NCBI GenBank assembly: GCA_041300525.1 | Contig: JBGLNJ010000001.1 | Location: 930,001-994,000, forward strand | Direction: 5' to 3' | DNA: 64,000 nucleotides | Source: JBGLNJ01 sp041300525 | GTDB taxonomy: Bacteria; Chloroflexota; Anaerolineae; Fen-1058 | Shown: piece by piece, positions 1 through 7,879 of the stretch | Numbering within the stretch: position 1 is the first letter of the stretch | Layout of the letters: every line of letters begins with the position of its first letter | Notes under the pieces: model-generated | What the model saw: the letters and a program-made list of their open reading frames with translations, nothing else | The model's database searches: none | Told to the model about the DNA's origin: nothing | Translations under genes and position numbers: made by a program

Positions 1-1
1 G

Positions 2-433
2 GGTATGGCGACCCGCGTGCAGACGGCTATCGAGATGCGCGCGGTCGCCGAGCCGTATATTCGCCTGCGCGCCATCCGCCATCTGGAAAAGGGGCGTATC
101 GTCATCATCGGCGGCGGCACCGGCAACCCCTACTTTACCACCGACACGGCTGCGGCGCTGCGCGCCATGGAGGTCGGCGCCGATGTGCTCGTCAAAGCGA
201 CCAAGGTGGACGCCGTTTACTCGGCTGATCCGCGCACCAATCCCGACGCTCAACGCTTTGATCGCCTGACCTATATTGATGCGCTCAATATGCGGGTGGG
301 CGTGTTGGATAGCACGGCCATCTCGTTGTGCATGGATAACGACATGCCGATTATCGTGACGGACCTGTGGCAGCCCAATAGCCTCGAGCGAGCGGTGCTG
401 GGCGAAACCATCGGCACGATGATCACCAGGTAG
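2..433 (+). CDS. pyrH: UMP kinase (uridylate kinase), C-terminal part
   Basis: This is the 3' end of a bacterial UMP kinase, which phosphorylates UMP to UDP for pyrimidine nucleotide supply. The frame is open to the window edge, so the N-terminal part lies outside. Visible family features are the MATRVQTAIEMR stretch, the IIGGGTGNPYFTTDTAAALRA segment of the amino-acid-kinase fold, and KATKVDAVYSADP, which is characteristic of PyrH. It sits 7 bases before frr in the usual pyrH-frr-uppS-cdsA order. The family assignment is secure. Only the start is missing. Confidence 0.95.
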   Translation, partial: GMATRVQTAIEMRAVAEPYIRLRAIRHLEKGRIVIIGGGTGNPYFTTDTAAALRAMEVGADVLVKATKVDAVYSADPRTNPDAQRFDRLTYIDALNMRVGVLDSTAISLCMDNDMPIIVTDLWQPNSLERAVLGETIGTMITR

Positions 434-440
434 GGAACCT

Positions 441-998
441 ATGATCAAAGACCTCCTCCACGAAACCGAAGGCAAGATGAAGAAAACCCTCGAAGCGCTG
501 GAGGCCGACCTGCGGACCATCCGCACGGGCCGCGCCACGCCGGCGCTGGTCGAGCGGGTGATGGTCAATTACTATGGCACGCTGACGCCGCTGGAGCAAT
601 TGGCGACCATCTCTGCGCCGGAGCCGCAACTGCTCACCATTCGGCCTTACGATCCTTCTTCGCTCAAAGATATGGAGCGCGGCATCCTGGCCAGCGAATT
701 GGGATTGACGCCGAACAATGACGGCAAGCTCATCCGCCTGGTCATTCCTCGGCTCACCCAAGAGCGCCGCGTCGAACTGGGCAAAATCGTCCACCGGCGA
801 GTGGAAGAGGCGCACGTGTCCATTCGCAATATCCGGCGTGAAGCGATGAACGACGTGCGAGACTTTGAGAAGGAAAAGCTGGTCACCGAAGACGAAGCCG
901 AACGCGGACGAGAAGACCTCCAAGCATTGACCGACCGCTACATCAAGAAAGTGGACGAGTCCGGCGCGCGCAAGGAAAAAGAGATCGCCGAGGTGTAG
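441..998 (+). CDS. frr: Ribosome recycling factor
   Basis: This 185-residue protein has the normal length for ribosome recycling factor, which with EF-G splits the post-termination ribosome. The N-terminal helix (MKKTLEALEADLRTIRTGRA) and the RVELGKIVHRRVEEAHVSIRNIRR region are typical, as is the lysine/glutamate-rich C-terminal helix. The start follows an AGGGA Shine-Dalgarno motif and lies 7 bases after the pyrH stop, so the two are probably co-transcribed. Confidence 0.97.
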   Translation: MIKDLLHETEGKMKKTLEALEADLRTIRTGRATPALVERVMVNYYGTLTPLEQLATISAPEPQLLTIRPYDPSSLKDMERGILASELGLTPNNDGKLIRLVIPRLTQERRVELGKIVHRRVEEAHVSIRNIRREAMNDVRDFEKEKLVTEDEAERGREDLQALTDRYIKKVDESGARKEKEIAEV

Positions 999-1025
999 AG
1001 GCGACTGCCTGGACTCGCTATCTGT

Positions 1026-1760
1026 ATGCCATCTAATCCAACTGTGAGTCGTATTCCTGCCCACATCGCCATCATCATGGATGGCAATGGTCGCTGGGCC
1101 AAAGCGCGCAACTTGCCGCGCTTGGCGGGCCATCGCGCTGGCACGGAAAACCTGCGCCGTATTCTCAGGGCTTGTGTCGAGTTCGGCATCAAGACACTGA
1201 CGATCTGGGCCTTTTCCACTGAAAATTGGCGCCGTCCTCAGGAAGAAGTTCACGGGCTGATGGACATCCTGGAGCAGGTCATTGATCGCGAGCTGGCCGA
1301 GATGCACAAGAACGGTGTGAGGCTGCGGCATTTGGGCCGGCTGGAAGGCATTGCGGATCACCTCCAGACCAAAGTGCGCCATGCGGTCGAATTGACTCGG
1401 AACAACGAGCGCATCACCTTGAATGTCGCGTTCAACTATGGCGGCAAGGCCGAGATTCTGGACGCTGTCAAGCGCATCATCGCGGACGGCGTGCGCCCGG
1501 AAGATGTTGACGAGAGCCTCTTTGCGCGTTACCTGTCCACGGCCGGCCAACCCGACCCGGACATGATCATCCGCACGGGAAACGAATCTCGCATCAGCAA
1601 CTTTATGCTATGGCAGGGCGCTTACGCCGAATGGTACTTTACACCCATCTTGTGGCCCGATTTCGACAAGGAAGAATTGCGCAAGGCGCTGGATGAATAT
1701 GCCCGGCGCGAACGTCGCTTTGGAATGACGACCGAACAGGTCAGGACCACGAGCCGTTGA
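1026..1760 (+). CDS. uppS: Isoprenyl transferase (undecaprenyl diphosphate synthase)
   Basis: This cis-prenyltransferase (244 aa) condenses isopentenyl diphosphate units to make the undecaprenyl carrier lipid used for peptidoglycan and surface polysaccharides. The family signature HIAIIMDGNGRWA is present, with the catalytic Asp at about residue 19, followed by the substrate-binding TIWAFSTENWRR segment. The C-terminal motif reads RTGNESRISNFMLWQ where most members have RT(S/G)GE, a mild variation. EWYFTPILWPDF follows. It lies between frr and cdsA, so the operon combines translation and envelope lipid genes. Confidence 0.96.
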   Translation: MPSNPTVSRIPAHIAIIMDGNGRWAKARNLPRLAGHRAGTENLRRILRACVEFGIKTLTIWAFSTENWRRPQEEVHGLMDILEQVIDRELAEMHKNGVRLRHLGRLEGIADHLQTKVRHAVELTRNNERITLNVAFNYGGKAEILDAVKRIIADGVRPEDVDESLFARYLSTAGQPDPDMIIRTGNESRISNFMLWQGAYAEWYFTPILWPDFDKEELRKALDEYARRERRFGMTTEQVRTTSR

Positions 1761-1848
1761 ATCTGGAACGGGCCGTGGAGATCCGAATTGGAGGAGCAGG
1801 GTTGGGTAGACCTGGGTCGCTTGTCTCCGCAATGTTAGTCCATCCCCC

Positions 1849-2718
1849 ATGTTTCGTAATCGTTTGCTGAGCGCAGGAGTTCTCATCCCGGTCGTCCTGG
1901 GATTGACGTACCTGGGCGGTATGTGGTTCCTGGGCCTGGCTTTGTTTGTGTTGATGTTGGCAGGTCTCGAGTATGCCAACCTGCTAAAGCGTGACGGCGA
2001 AGGCCCGTCGCGAGTGTTCGTCGTCGTCGTCACTTGGCTGTTCGTTTTGGACGTCAGTTTTCCCCAGGCGAGGTTGTTCCGTTTTGCTTTGACCGTGGCA
2101 CTGCTCGGCACGTTGGTGTGGGCGCTTGTGCGCTTTGAGCGCGAGCATATTGATAGTGTGGCCGACTGGGCCTGGACGTTAGCGGGCAGCCTGTACCTGG
2201 GTTGGATGGGCGCTCACTTTGTCCTTCTTCGCTCTGTGGGACTCGCGCCGGGGAACCCTTGGCTGAACCTGGGGCAGGGTGAGGGTTTGTGGTGGACGGC
2301 CCTGGCGCTGTCTTCGACCTGGCTGGCGGACACGGGCGCCTATTTTGCCGGACGCGCCTGGGGACGGCAAAAAATGTCGCCGCTGGCGAGTCCTTCCAAG
2401 ACTTGGGCCGGTTTTGGGGGCGGCGTTGTCCTCGGCACCTTAGGCGGCGCCGGTGTGGCAATGCTGCTGCGTCTGGTCGCAGGCACGCTGGGGCAAATGA
2501 CGGTCATGACGATCTGGGATGGGTTGGCGTTGGGCGCGCTGGTCTCGTCGTTGTCGCCGTTGGGCGACCTGGGCGAGTCTATGCTCAAGCGCTACGCAGG
2601 CGCCAAAGATAGCGGACGACTCATTCCCGGCCACGGCGGCATGTTTGACCGGATTGATAGCTTGTTGTGGACTGCGGTTATCGCCTTCTACTATGCGATT
2701 TGGATCGCGCGTTTGTGA
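1849..2718 (+). CDS. cdsA: Phosphatidate cytidylyltransferase
   Basis: This 289-residue polytopic membrane protein makes CDP-diacylglycerol from phosphatidic acid and CTP. Hydrophobic segments run through most of the protein. The CdsA signature is at the C-terminus: SPLGDLGESMLKRYAGAKD followed by IPGHGGMFDRIDSL, with the metal-binding acidic residues intact. The preceding 88-base gap holds no other gene. The start lacks a strong Shine-Dalgarno motif, so a nearby alternative start cannot be excluded. Confidence 0.95.
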   Translation: MFRNRLLSAGVLIPVVLGLTYLGGMWFLGLALFVLMLAGLEYANLLKRDGEGPSRVFVVVVTWLFVLDVSFPQARLFRFALTVALLGTLVWALVRFEREHIDSVADWAWTLAGSLYLGWMGAHFVLLRSVGLAPGNPWLNLGQGEGLWWTALALSSTWLADTGAYFAGRAWGRQKMSPLASPSKTWAGFGGGVVLGTLGGAGVAMLLRLVAGTLGQMTVMTIWDGLALGALVSSLSPLGDLGESMLKRYAGAKDSGRLIPGHGGMFDRIDSLLWTAVIAFYYAIWIARL

Positions 2719-2731
2719 AAAGATTTGCCGT

Positions 2732-2760
2732 TTGACGCGCGGCAAAGAGGATGCTATAAT
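2732..2760 (+). promoter_or_regulatory. Sigma-70-type promoter for rho
   Basis: TTGACG at 2732-2737 and TATAAT at 2755-2760 are separated by exactly 17 bases, a near-consensus housekeeping promoter. It begins 14 bases after the cdsA stop, so rho has its own transcription start and an untranslated leader of roughly 210 bases. Confidence 0.8.
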
Positions 2761-2975
2761 AATAGTGCTCTCCGCTCAGGTAGAGCGAGGAGCAAGTGGT
2801 ACCACGTTGTTCCCCTACCTTTTTCCAGACCTCTAAGCGGTGGTAATAATTTCCTTATAGCGAATTGGCTACGATGTGCCCTCGGTGTGGCGCATCTTTG
2901 GAAATCATTCGTCATCCTATTTGCCTGATCGTCTGCCGTTGACTCGGTTGCGACGCACTTTTAAGGGAGGCCCCT
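2761..2975 (+). promoter_or_regulatory. Structured 5' leader of rho
   Basis: The leader holds a small hairpin (CGCTC/GAGCG at about 2773-2787), then the perfect 10-bp palindrome GTGGTACCAC at 2796-2805, a pyrimidine-rich run ending in TTTTT at about 2820-2824, and a 22-codon reading frame (2874-2942). E. coli rho is also preceded by a leader used for autoregulation, so attenuation by Rho is a reasonable inference. No mechanism is shown by the sequence itself. Confidence 0.45.
2874..2942 (+). CDS. Possible rho leader peptide (22 aa, Cys-rich)
   Basis: An ATG-initiated frame of 22 codons reads MCPRCGASLEIIRHPICLIV plus CR. It ends 33 bases before the rho start. Four of 22 residues are cysteine, and the CPRCG start resembles half of a zinc ribbon. 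No strong Shine-Dalgarno motif precedes it. It could be a translated leader peptide, a remnant of a zinc-ribbon gene, or chance. Confidence 0.3.
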   Translation: MCPRCGASLEIIRHPICLIVCR

Positions 2976-4256
2976 GTGGACTTTGCAGAACTGGAAACCA
3001 AAACGCTCGGCGAATTGCGCGAGCTGGCCAAATCTATGGAGATTTCGGGCTACAGCCGGCTCAAGAAAGAAGACCTGATCTTGCGCTTGCTGCGCGCCAA
3101 GGCCGAGCAGCAAGGCTATTCCTTTGGCGGTGGCGTATTGGACATCGTCGAGGACGGCATTGGCTTCTTGCGCGCCGACCATTATTTGCCTGGCCCGGAA
3201 GATGTCTATGTCAGCCAGTCGCAAATTCGCCGCTTTGGGCTGCGGACTGGCGATATGGTGGTTGGCCAGGTGCGCCCGCCCAAAGAGAACGAAAAGTACT
3301 TTGGATTGCTGCGCGTGGAAGCCGTCAACGGGCTGGACCCCGAACAAGCCAAGGCCCGGCCCATCTTTGAAAAGCTCACGCCGATTTTCCCGGATAGCCG
3401 TTACAACCTGGAAACCGACCCGCTTAACCTGACCACCCGTCTGCTGGACTTGGTCGCGCCTATCGGGCGTGGACAACGCGGGTTGATTGTCTCGCCACCC
3501 AAGGCCGGCAAGACGACGGTCCTCAAGCATATTGCCAATGCCATTTCCTCGAATTATCCCCAAGTCCACTTGATGGTTGTGCTCATCGGCGAGCGCCCGG
3601 AAGAAGTCACCGACATGGACCGGTCAGTGGATGCCGAAGTGATCTCGAGCACATTTGACGATACGGTGCAGAATCAGACCCGGGTGGCCGAGATGGCGTT
3701 GGAACGCGCCAAGCGGCTGGTGGAGAGTGACCGTCACGTTGTCATCTTGATGGACTCGATTACCCGGCTTTCGCGCGCCTATAACCTGGTCGTCGCTCCC
3801 AGCGGGCGGACACTTTCAGGCGGGTTGGACCCCAGCGCGTTGTATCCGCCCAAGCGTTTCTTTGGCGCCGCGCGCAACATTGAGGAAGGCGGCAGCCTGA
3901 CGGTTATTGCGACGTGTATGGTGGATACCGGCTCACGCATGGATGACATGATTTATGAAGAGTTCAAGGGCACGGGCAACATGGAGTTGCACCTGAACCG
4001 CAAACTCCAAGAGCGGCGCATCTTCCCAGCCTTTGACATTGAGCGGTCGAGCACCCGCCGCGAAGAGTTGCTCATCGAGCAACCGATCCTCAACAAGGTT
4101 TGGACGATGCGGCGGATGCTGTCCCATATGATGTCCTCCGGACCGCAAAGCCGGGGCGATGACAACATGCCCGAGGCGATGGATTCGCTCATCAATGCGG
4201 TGAAGCGCACGCGCTCCAATGCCGAGCTTTTGGATTCGCTGCGAGAAATGTCCTGA
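2976..4256 (+). CDS. rho: Transcription termination factor Rho
   Basis: Rho is a hexameric RNA-dependent ATPase that ends transcription. The 426-residue protein has the usual layout: an N-terminal Rho_N helix-turn-helix (about 1-45), a cold-shock RNA-binding domain (about 50-120, GIGFLR and YVSQSQIRRFGLRTGD), and the RecA-like ATPase. Walker A is SPPKAGKTT, Walker B is VVILMDSITRLSRAYN, and the Q-loop/R-loop region NIEEGGSLTVIATCMVDTGS is intact. The start is GTG, preceded by AAGGGAGG at 2963-2970. The family's secondary N-terminal insertion is absent, so the protein is compact. Confidence 0.97.
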   Translation: MDFAELETKTLGELRELAKSMEISGYSRLKKEDLILRLLRAKAEQQGYSFGGGVLDIVEDGIGFLRADHYLPGPEDVYVSQSQIRRFGLRTGDMVVGQVRPPKENEKYFGLLRVEAVNGLDPEQAKARPIFEKLTPIFPDSRYNLETDPLNLTTRLLDLVAPIGRGQRGLIVSPPKAGKTTVLKHIANAISSNYPQVHLMVVLIGERPEEVTDMDRSVDAEVISSTFDDTVQNQTRVAEMALERAKRLVESDRHVVILMDSITRLSRAYNLVVAPSGRTLSGGLDPSALYPPKRFFGAARNIEEGGSLTVIATCMVDTGSRMDDMIYEEFKGTGNMELHLNRKLQERRIFPAFDIERSSTRREELLIEQPILNKVWTMRRMLSHMMSSGPQSRGDDNMPEAMDSLINAVKRTRSNAELLDSLREMS

Positions 4257-4355
4257 TCGGCGGTCATCTCAATAGACACAATTTTTGTCGGCAATGGTTA
4301 TGGAAAGCCGATTCCTGCGGCAGACCGCTGATTTTGCGAGATGGCAAACGCAATA

Positions 4356-4400
4356 CCCATATCTGGCGGACAGAAACATCCATTGCCCCATATCTGGCGG
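4356..4400 (+). repeat. Two direct repeats upstream of a promoter
   Basis: The 14-mer CCCATATCTGGCGG occurs at 4356-4369 and again at 4387-4400. The 31-base period is about three helical turns. The second copy ends 18 bases before the -35 box at 4419, a layout expected for an activator or repressor binding the same DNA face twice. Confidence 0.5.
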
Positions 4401-4418
4401 TTATTGGGCTATTCTGGC

Positions 4419-4447
4419 TTGACTGCCATTTGCTTGTCGTGTATAAT
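4419..4447 (+). promoter_or_regulatory. Strong sigma-70-type promoter
   Basis: TTGACT at 4419-4424 and TATAAT at 4442-4447 have 17-base spacing. It points at the ATG at 4513 and the surface locus beyond. The 4257-4594 interval otherwise holds only the rho 3' flank, the paired repeats and a short gene fragment. Confidence 0.75.
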
Positions 4448-4512
4448 TTAGCTGGATTTCAAGAGCTTGGTCGAGCGAGGCGTAATCTTTTCTGGGATTG
4501 GCCCCACAAACC

Positions 4513-4635
4513 ATGACAGCCATAGATTCATCTCAAATACAAGCCGGGCGGAAGGTCAGGACTGGTTCTCTTGAATCGGTCGTGACACGTTTTTTTGTCT
4601 GGGCAATCACTCGCACGGGCGCTGATGGGTTATGA
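4513..4635 (+). pseudogene. N-terminal fragment, probably of a membrane glycosyltransferase
   Basis: A 40-codon frame starts at ATG 4513, 66 bases after the -10 box. It ends in RFFVWAITRTGADGL, which looks like the beginning of a first membrane helix, then stops. A different frame then immediately encodes the C-terminal beta domains of the 4595-5845 gene. The same combination (membrane glycosyltransferase plus beta domain) exists intact at 11797-13791. I infer that the middle of such a gene is missing here. Confidence 0.4.
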
Positions 4636-5845
4636 GCCCGAGTTCCTCGCTACTCAGATGGGCAGCTCGGTGCGTATGTCGCTCTACTGGCGAGCGATGC
4701 GCCAGCTCGACGCCGACTATGCCATCAGCGCGCAAATCGTGGACGAGCGCGGGTTCCTCTACGGCCAACGCGATAGCCAGCATCCCGGCGGGTATCCCAC
4801 GTCGCGCTGGGCGGCGAGTGATTACGCGCGCGACGTACACGACATCGCGCTCGCGCCCGGCACTCCGCCTGGAGAATATCGCCTGCGCGTGGGCGTGTAT
4901 CGCATGGGTATGCCGCCTGGCTTTAGCCAGGGGTTGAACGTGCTCGACGCCAACGGCGCGCCGGCTGGCACGACGGTTGACGTGGCGAGCGTTTCGGTGA
5001 TACGGCCTGGCCGCGCATTGTTCCCGCAAAAACTCACCGCGCCCAAACCCGATCACCTTTCGAGCGCACAACTTGCTCCGGGCATTGTCCTGGTGGGCTA
5101 TGATTTGCCGCTGGATGACGTCAACGCCGGAGACAAACTGCCGTTTACGCTGTACTGGCAGGCGACATCAGCGCAGTCGCGCGACCTCACGGCACGCCTG
5201 CAACTGGCCGGCTCCGACGGCGTAGCGATGGCGTTAGGCGATGTCGCGCCCATCAGCGCCCAGTTCCCGACGAGCCGTCTGTTGGCTGGCGACTTGCTGC
5301 GCGGGCCAAACGCTGCACACATCCCGACCTCGACGCCGGGTGGAACATACACACTGCGCGTCTCGCTCGTGGATGAATCCGGCGCGGCAGGCGATACCGC
5401 CGACCTGGGCCGCGTAACAATTCGCGTGCCGCCGCGCACTCTGACCGCGCCTCGCGTCGAGCATCCGTCGTCGGCCAACCTGGGCGATCAGGTGAACCTG
5501 ATCGGTTACGACCTTAGCCGCGAGAAACTCGCGCCCGGCGCATCGCTCACCGTCACGCTTTATTGGCAAGCTCGCCGGGAAATGGTTAGCGATTACAAAA
5601 CATTCGTTCACCTGTTGGATGCGACGGGCCGCTTGACGGTCGGGAGCGATGCCATTCCCGCCAATTGGACTCGCCCCACGACCGGTTGGATCGCGGGTGA
5701 ATACGTGGCTGATCCGCATACCTTGCCGCTTCCGGCAGACCTCGCGCCCGGTGACTATCGGCTCGAAGTGGGCCTGTACGATGCCGAGAGCAGCGCCCGC
5801 CTGGGCGAGAGCGTTCTTCTCGACAAAAAGCTCGTGATCCCATAA
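4595..5845 (+). CDS. Three tandem TLYW-type beta domains (truncated surface/glycosyltransferase C-terminus)
   Basis: The product (up to 416 aa) consists of three related beta-sandwich-like repeats of about 130 residues. Each has a GYDL/GYE strand, a (T/S)LYWxA motif (SVRMSLYWRA, FTLYWQAT, VTLYWQAR) and an ending like APGDYRLEVGLYD. The same module ends the glycosyltransferase at 11797-13791. The first repeat begins abruptly at MGYEPEFLA, without its leading strand, and there is no signal or membrane segment. The only upstream start is TTG in a T-run. I regard the gene as a 5'-truncated C-terminal region whose function is unknown. Confidence 0.6.
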   Translation: MSGQSLARALMGYEPEFLATQMGSSVRMSLYWRAMRQLDADYAISAQIVDERGFLYGQRDSQHPGGYPTSRWAASDYARDVHDIALAPGTPPGEYRLRVGVYRMGMPPGFSQGLNVLDANGAPAGTTVDVASVSVIRPGRALFPQKLTAPKPDHLSSAQLAPGIVLVGYDLPLDDVNAGDKLPFTLYWQATSAQSRDLTARLQLAGSDGVAMALGDVAPISAQFPTSRLLAGDLLRGPNAAHIPTSTPGGTYTLRVSLVDESGAAGDTADLGRVTIRVPPRTLTAPRVEHPSSANLGDQVNLIGYDLSREKLAPGASLTVTLYWQARREMVSDYKTFVHLLDATGRLTVGSDAIPANWTRPTTGWIAGEYVADPHTLPLPADLAPGDYRLEVGLYDAESSARLGESVLLDKKLVIP

Positions 5846-6182
5846 CCCGAGATCGGAAGGAACACCATCCACGATCCGCAATCGAAAATCAGAAATCAGA
5901 TGTCATCGTTTTGTTGGCGCTTGGTCAACCTTTTTATGCCATGGTCATGTACACTGAGGCCACGAAGGGATGAACATAATTCCACGTCTCAGTTAGACGG
6001 TTAGCCGCGCTTGTGGTAGAATCGCCTTGCATCAGAATTCGTCCGAACCCGTGTCGTCTCCATCATTCGGGGGAGAACCTTGTCAAGATTTCACCACGAC
6101 CTTCGGGAGTCCGGTCTCCCCCCCATGTTTTGAAAAAGATACCCGAAACCTTGCACGGCAGATGGGCGCTATCGAGTAGCTG
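5846..6182. other. Intergenic region with a dispersed repeat and weak promoter
   Basis: No gene is supported in these 337 bases. A copy of an AAATC-rich repeat lies at 5872-5899 (compare 8901-8946 and 12882-12920). A weak promoter candidate, TAGACG at 5994-5999 and TAGAAT at 6017-6022 with 17-base spacing, could drive the gene at 6183. Confidence 0.4.
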
Positions 6183-7874
6183 ATGAAAGCGCATGCTAGT
6201 CTCGTCTCAATCTTGTTTATCATCGTCATCAGCATAGGGGGAAGCCTCGCGGCGCTGCGCACAATCTGCGTGTACCGTGAGTATCCCCCGGATTTTGACG
6301 AGGCGGTTCACTTGCTGCCCGCTCTGCAAATCGCCAAGGATGTGCGGTCGCTGCGGGTGGTGGATTTTTGGGTTCACACCTACACCCAGGATCGGATGGC
6401 GGCTTATCCTTTCTTACATTCGTGGCTGTTGGCTCCGTTCTTTTTGGTGTGGAAGCCAACGATTATTGTCGCTCGGGCCTCTGGCCTTGTGTATCTTGGA
6501 ATAGCCGCACTCGTTGGTTTTTTTCTTGCGCGTGCGCTATCGTCCCATCGTCAGTTGCCCTGGCTATCCGGCTTGGTTAGCGGGCTTTTGATTCTGGCGT
6601 CCTTGCCGCTCTGGGTATATGCCAGCATCGCCTATCTTGAAGCGGCCGGTTTGCTGGTGACTTTGATAGGGCTACTGTGCTATGTTAAAGCTGGGGCGGA
6701 CGAGCAGCGGTGTGTTTGGCTTGCCGCAGCCAGTGTGTCTGCCGCAGGCATGTTGTTTACCAAGTATTCGTTTGGCGTTTTCATGGTCGGAGCCATTGCG
6801 CTGACTGAGGCGTTGAACGCGCTTGCGGCGCGACAGATGCCAAGCGGGCGGCGATTGCTTTACCTGGCCGGGCCGTTTGTGTTATTGGCTCTGATCTGGT
6901 TTGCAGCCCCCAACAAGCTCTATCGGTTCTGGGTTTATAGCCAATCACAAAAAAACCAGATTGGATTCTGGAGCGCGCCCAATCTTTTATACTATCCCAA
7001 TAGCCTTTTGCGGTATTATGCAGCCGGGCCGCTCTCGCTGGCTCTCGTTCTTGCCGGAGTGGTGATGGGGCTGTTAAAGTGGCGAGAGCATGGCTTTCGG
7101 GCCGTGATAGCCTATCTGCTGGTCGGCACGCTCATGCTGACGTTGGTGCCACAGCATAGTATCCGCTTCATGTACACGGTGGCGCCGGCAGCCTTTGTGC
7201 TGGCCGGCCCGCTCGTCGAACAAGCTGTGACCCGGCTTGTAGAACTCGGTCAACAAAAACGCTGGCTGCGGCCAGTCTTGGGGTTGCTTGCCATCAGCCT
7301 GTTGGTGGTCGAAGCGAGGGCAATTGCGCATCGGTTCTCGTTTTACAGCCCGGCTCTCGAAATCACTTATCTGAGTTCTCCCGATACGCGGCTGGCATAC
7401 CGCTTTATTGCCGATAACACACTGGCACGAGGTACACGACCGCACATTTTGGACTTTTGGCATTTGGTGAGCAATTACGCCCTGGAATGGGAATATTACA
7501 CCGCCGCGGGCGGTGAACCGGCAGCGCACCATTATCAACTTGCAACGGTAGGCCTGGCGCCGGAGCCGACCGAGGCTAACTTGAATACCCTGACCCAGAC
7601 ATTGAAGCAGCAGGGAGTTGATGCTCTGGTCAGCATTGACGGCAGCCCGGCGGGAAGCTATACCGGCTGGCAGGTCATTGAGCCTCTGTTGGCGAAGGGG
7701 ATACTGGAAACACACCCTGACCATCCCTATTACAGCTTGATCGAGTGGCAGACGCAATACGCGTATCGAGTTTTTGCCGGTGATTTTTCCAGTCGCGTGG
7801 AATTTGAGCAGGCTAAACGCGCCAGCAAAACGGAATATCCAATTCAGCTTCACTTGTATTATTTGAAGCCATAA
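6183..7874 (+). CDS. GT-C type membrane glycosyltransferase (ArnT/PMT-like)
   Basis: This integral membrane protein (563 aa) probably transfers a sugar from a polyprenyl-phosphate donor on the outer face of the membrane. The N-terminal helix is followed by the extracytoplasmic loop PPDFDEAVHL, whose adjacent Asp-Glu fits the catalytic acid pair of GT-C enzymes. About ten hydrophobic segments lie between residues 5 and 370, then a soluble C-terminal part. It is followed 5 bases later by the SDR gene, indicating one transcript. The acceptor cannot be named from sequence. Confidence 0.75.
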   Translation: MKAHASLVSILFIIVISIGGSLAALRTICVYREYPPDFDEAVHLLPALQIAKDVRSLRVVDFWVHTYTQDRMAAYPFLHSWLLAPFFLVWKPTIIVARASGLVYLGIAALVGFFLARALSSHRQLPWLSGLVSGLLILASLPLWVYASIAYLEAAGLLVTLIGLLCYVKAGADEQRCVWLAAASVSAAGMLFTKYSFGVFMVGAIALTEALNALAARQMPSGRRLLYLAGPFVLLALIWFAAPNKLYRFWVYSQSQKNQIGFWSAPNLLYYPNSLLRYYAAGPLSLALVLAGVVMGLLKWREHGFRAVIAYLLVGTLMLTLVPQHSIRFMYTVAPAAFVLAGPLVEQAVTRLVELGQQKRWLRPVLGLLAISLLVVEARAIAHRFSFYSPALEITYLSSPDTRLAYRFIADNTLARGTRPHILDFWHLVSNYALEWEYYTAAGGEPAAHHYQLATVGLAPEPTEANLNTLTQTLKQQGVDALVSIDGSPAGSYTGWQVIEPLLAKGILETHPDHPYYSLIEWQTQYAYRVFAGDFSSRVEFEQAKRASKTEYPIQLHLYYLKP

Positions 7875-7879
7875 GACAA

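Noticed and set aside
423..1550. 375-codon antisense frame over frr and uppS
   Set aside because: It overlaps two certain genes on the other strand, has no recognisable family and no ribosome site, and is the usual by-product of GC-rich coding DNA.
2796..2820. T-box-like sequence GTGGTACCACG followed by TTGTTCCCC in the rho leader
   Set aside because: It matches the core T-box string, but the promoter is only about 35 bases upstream, leaving no room for the specifier stem, and rho is not a known T-box target. The palindrome alone explains it.
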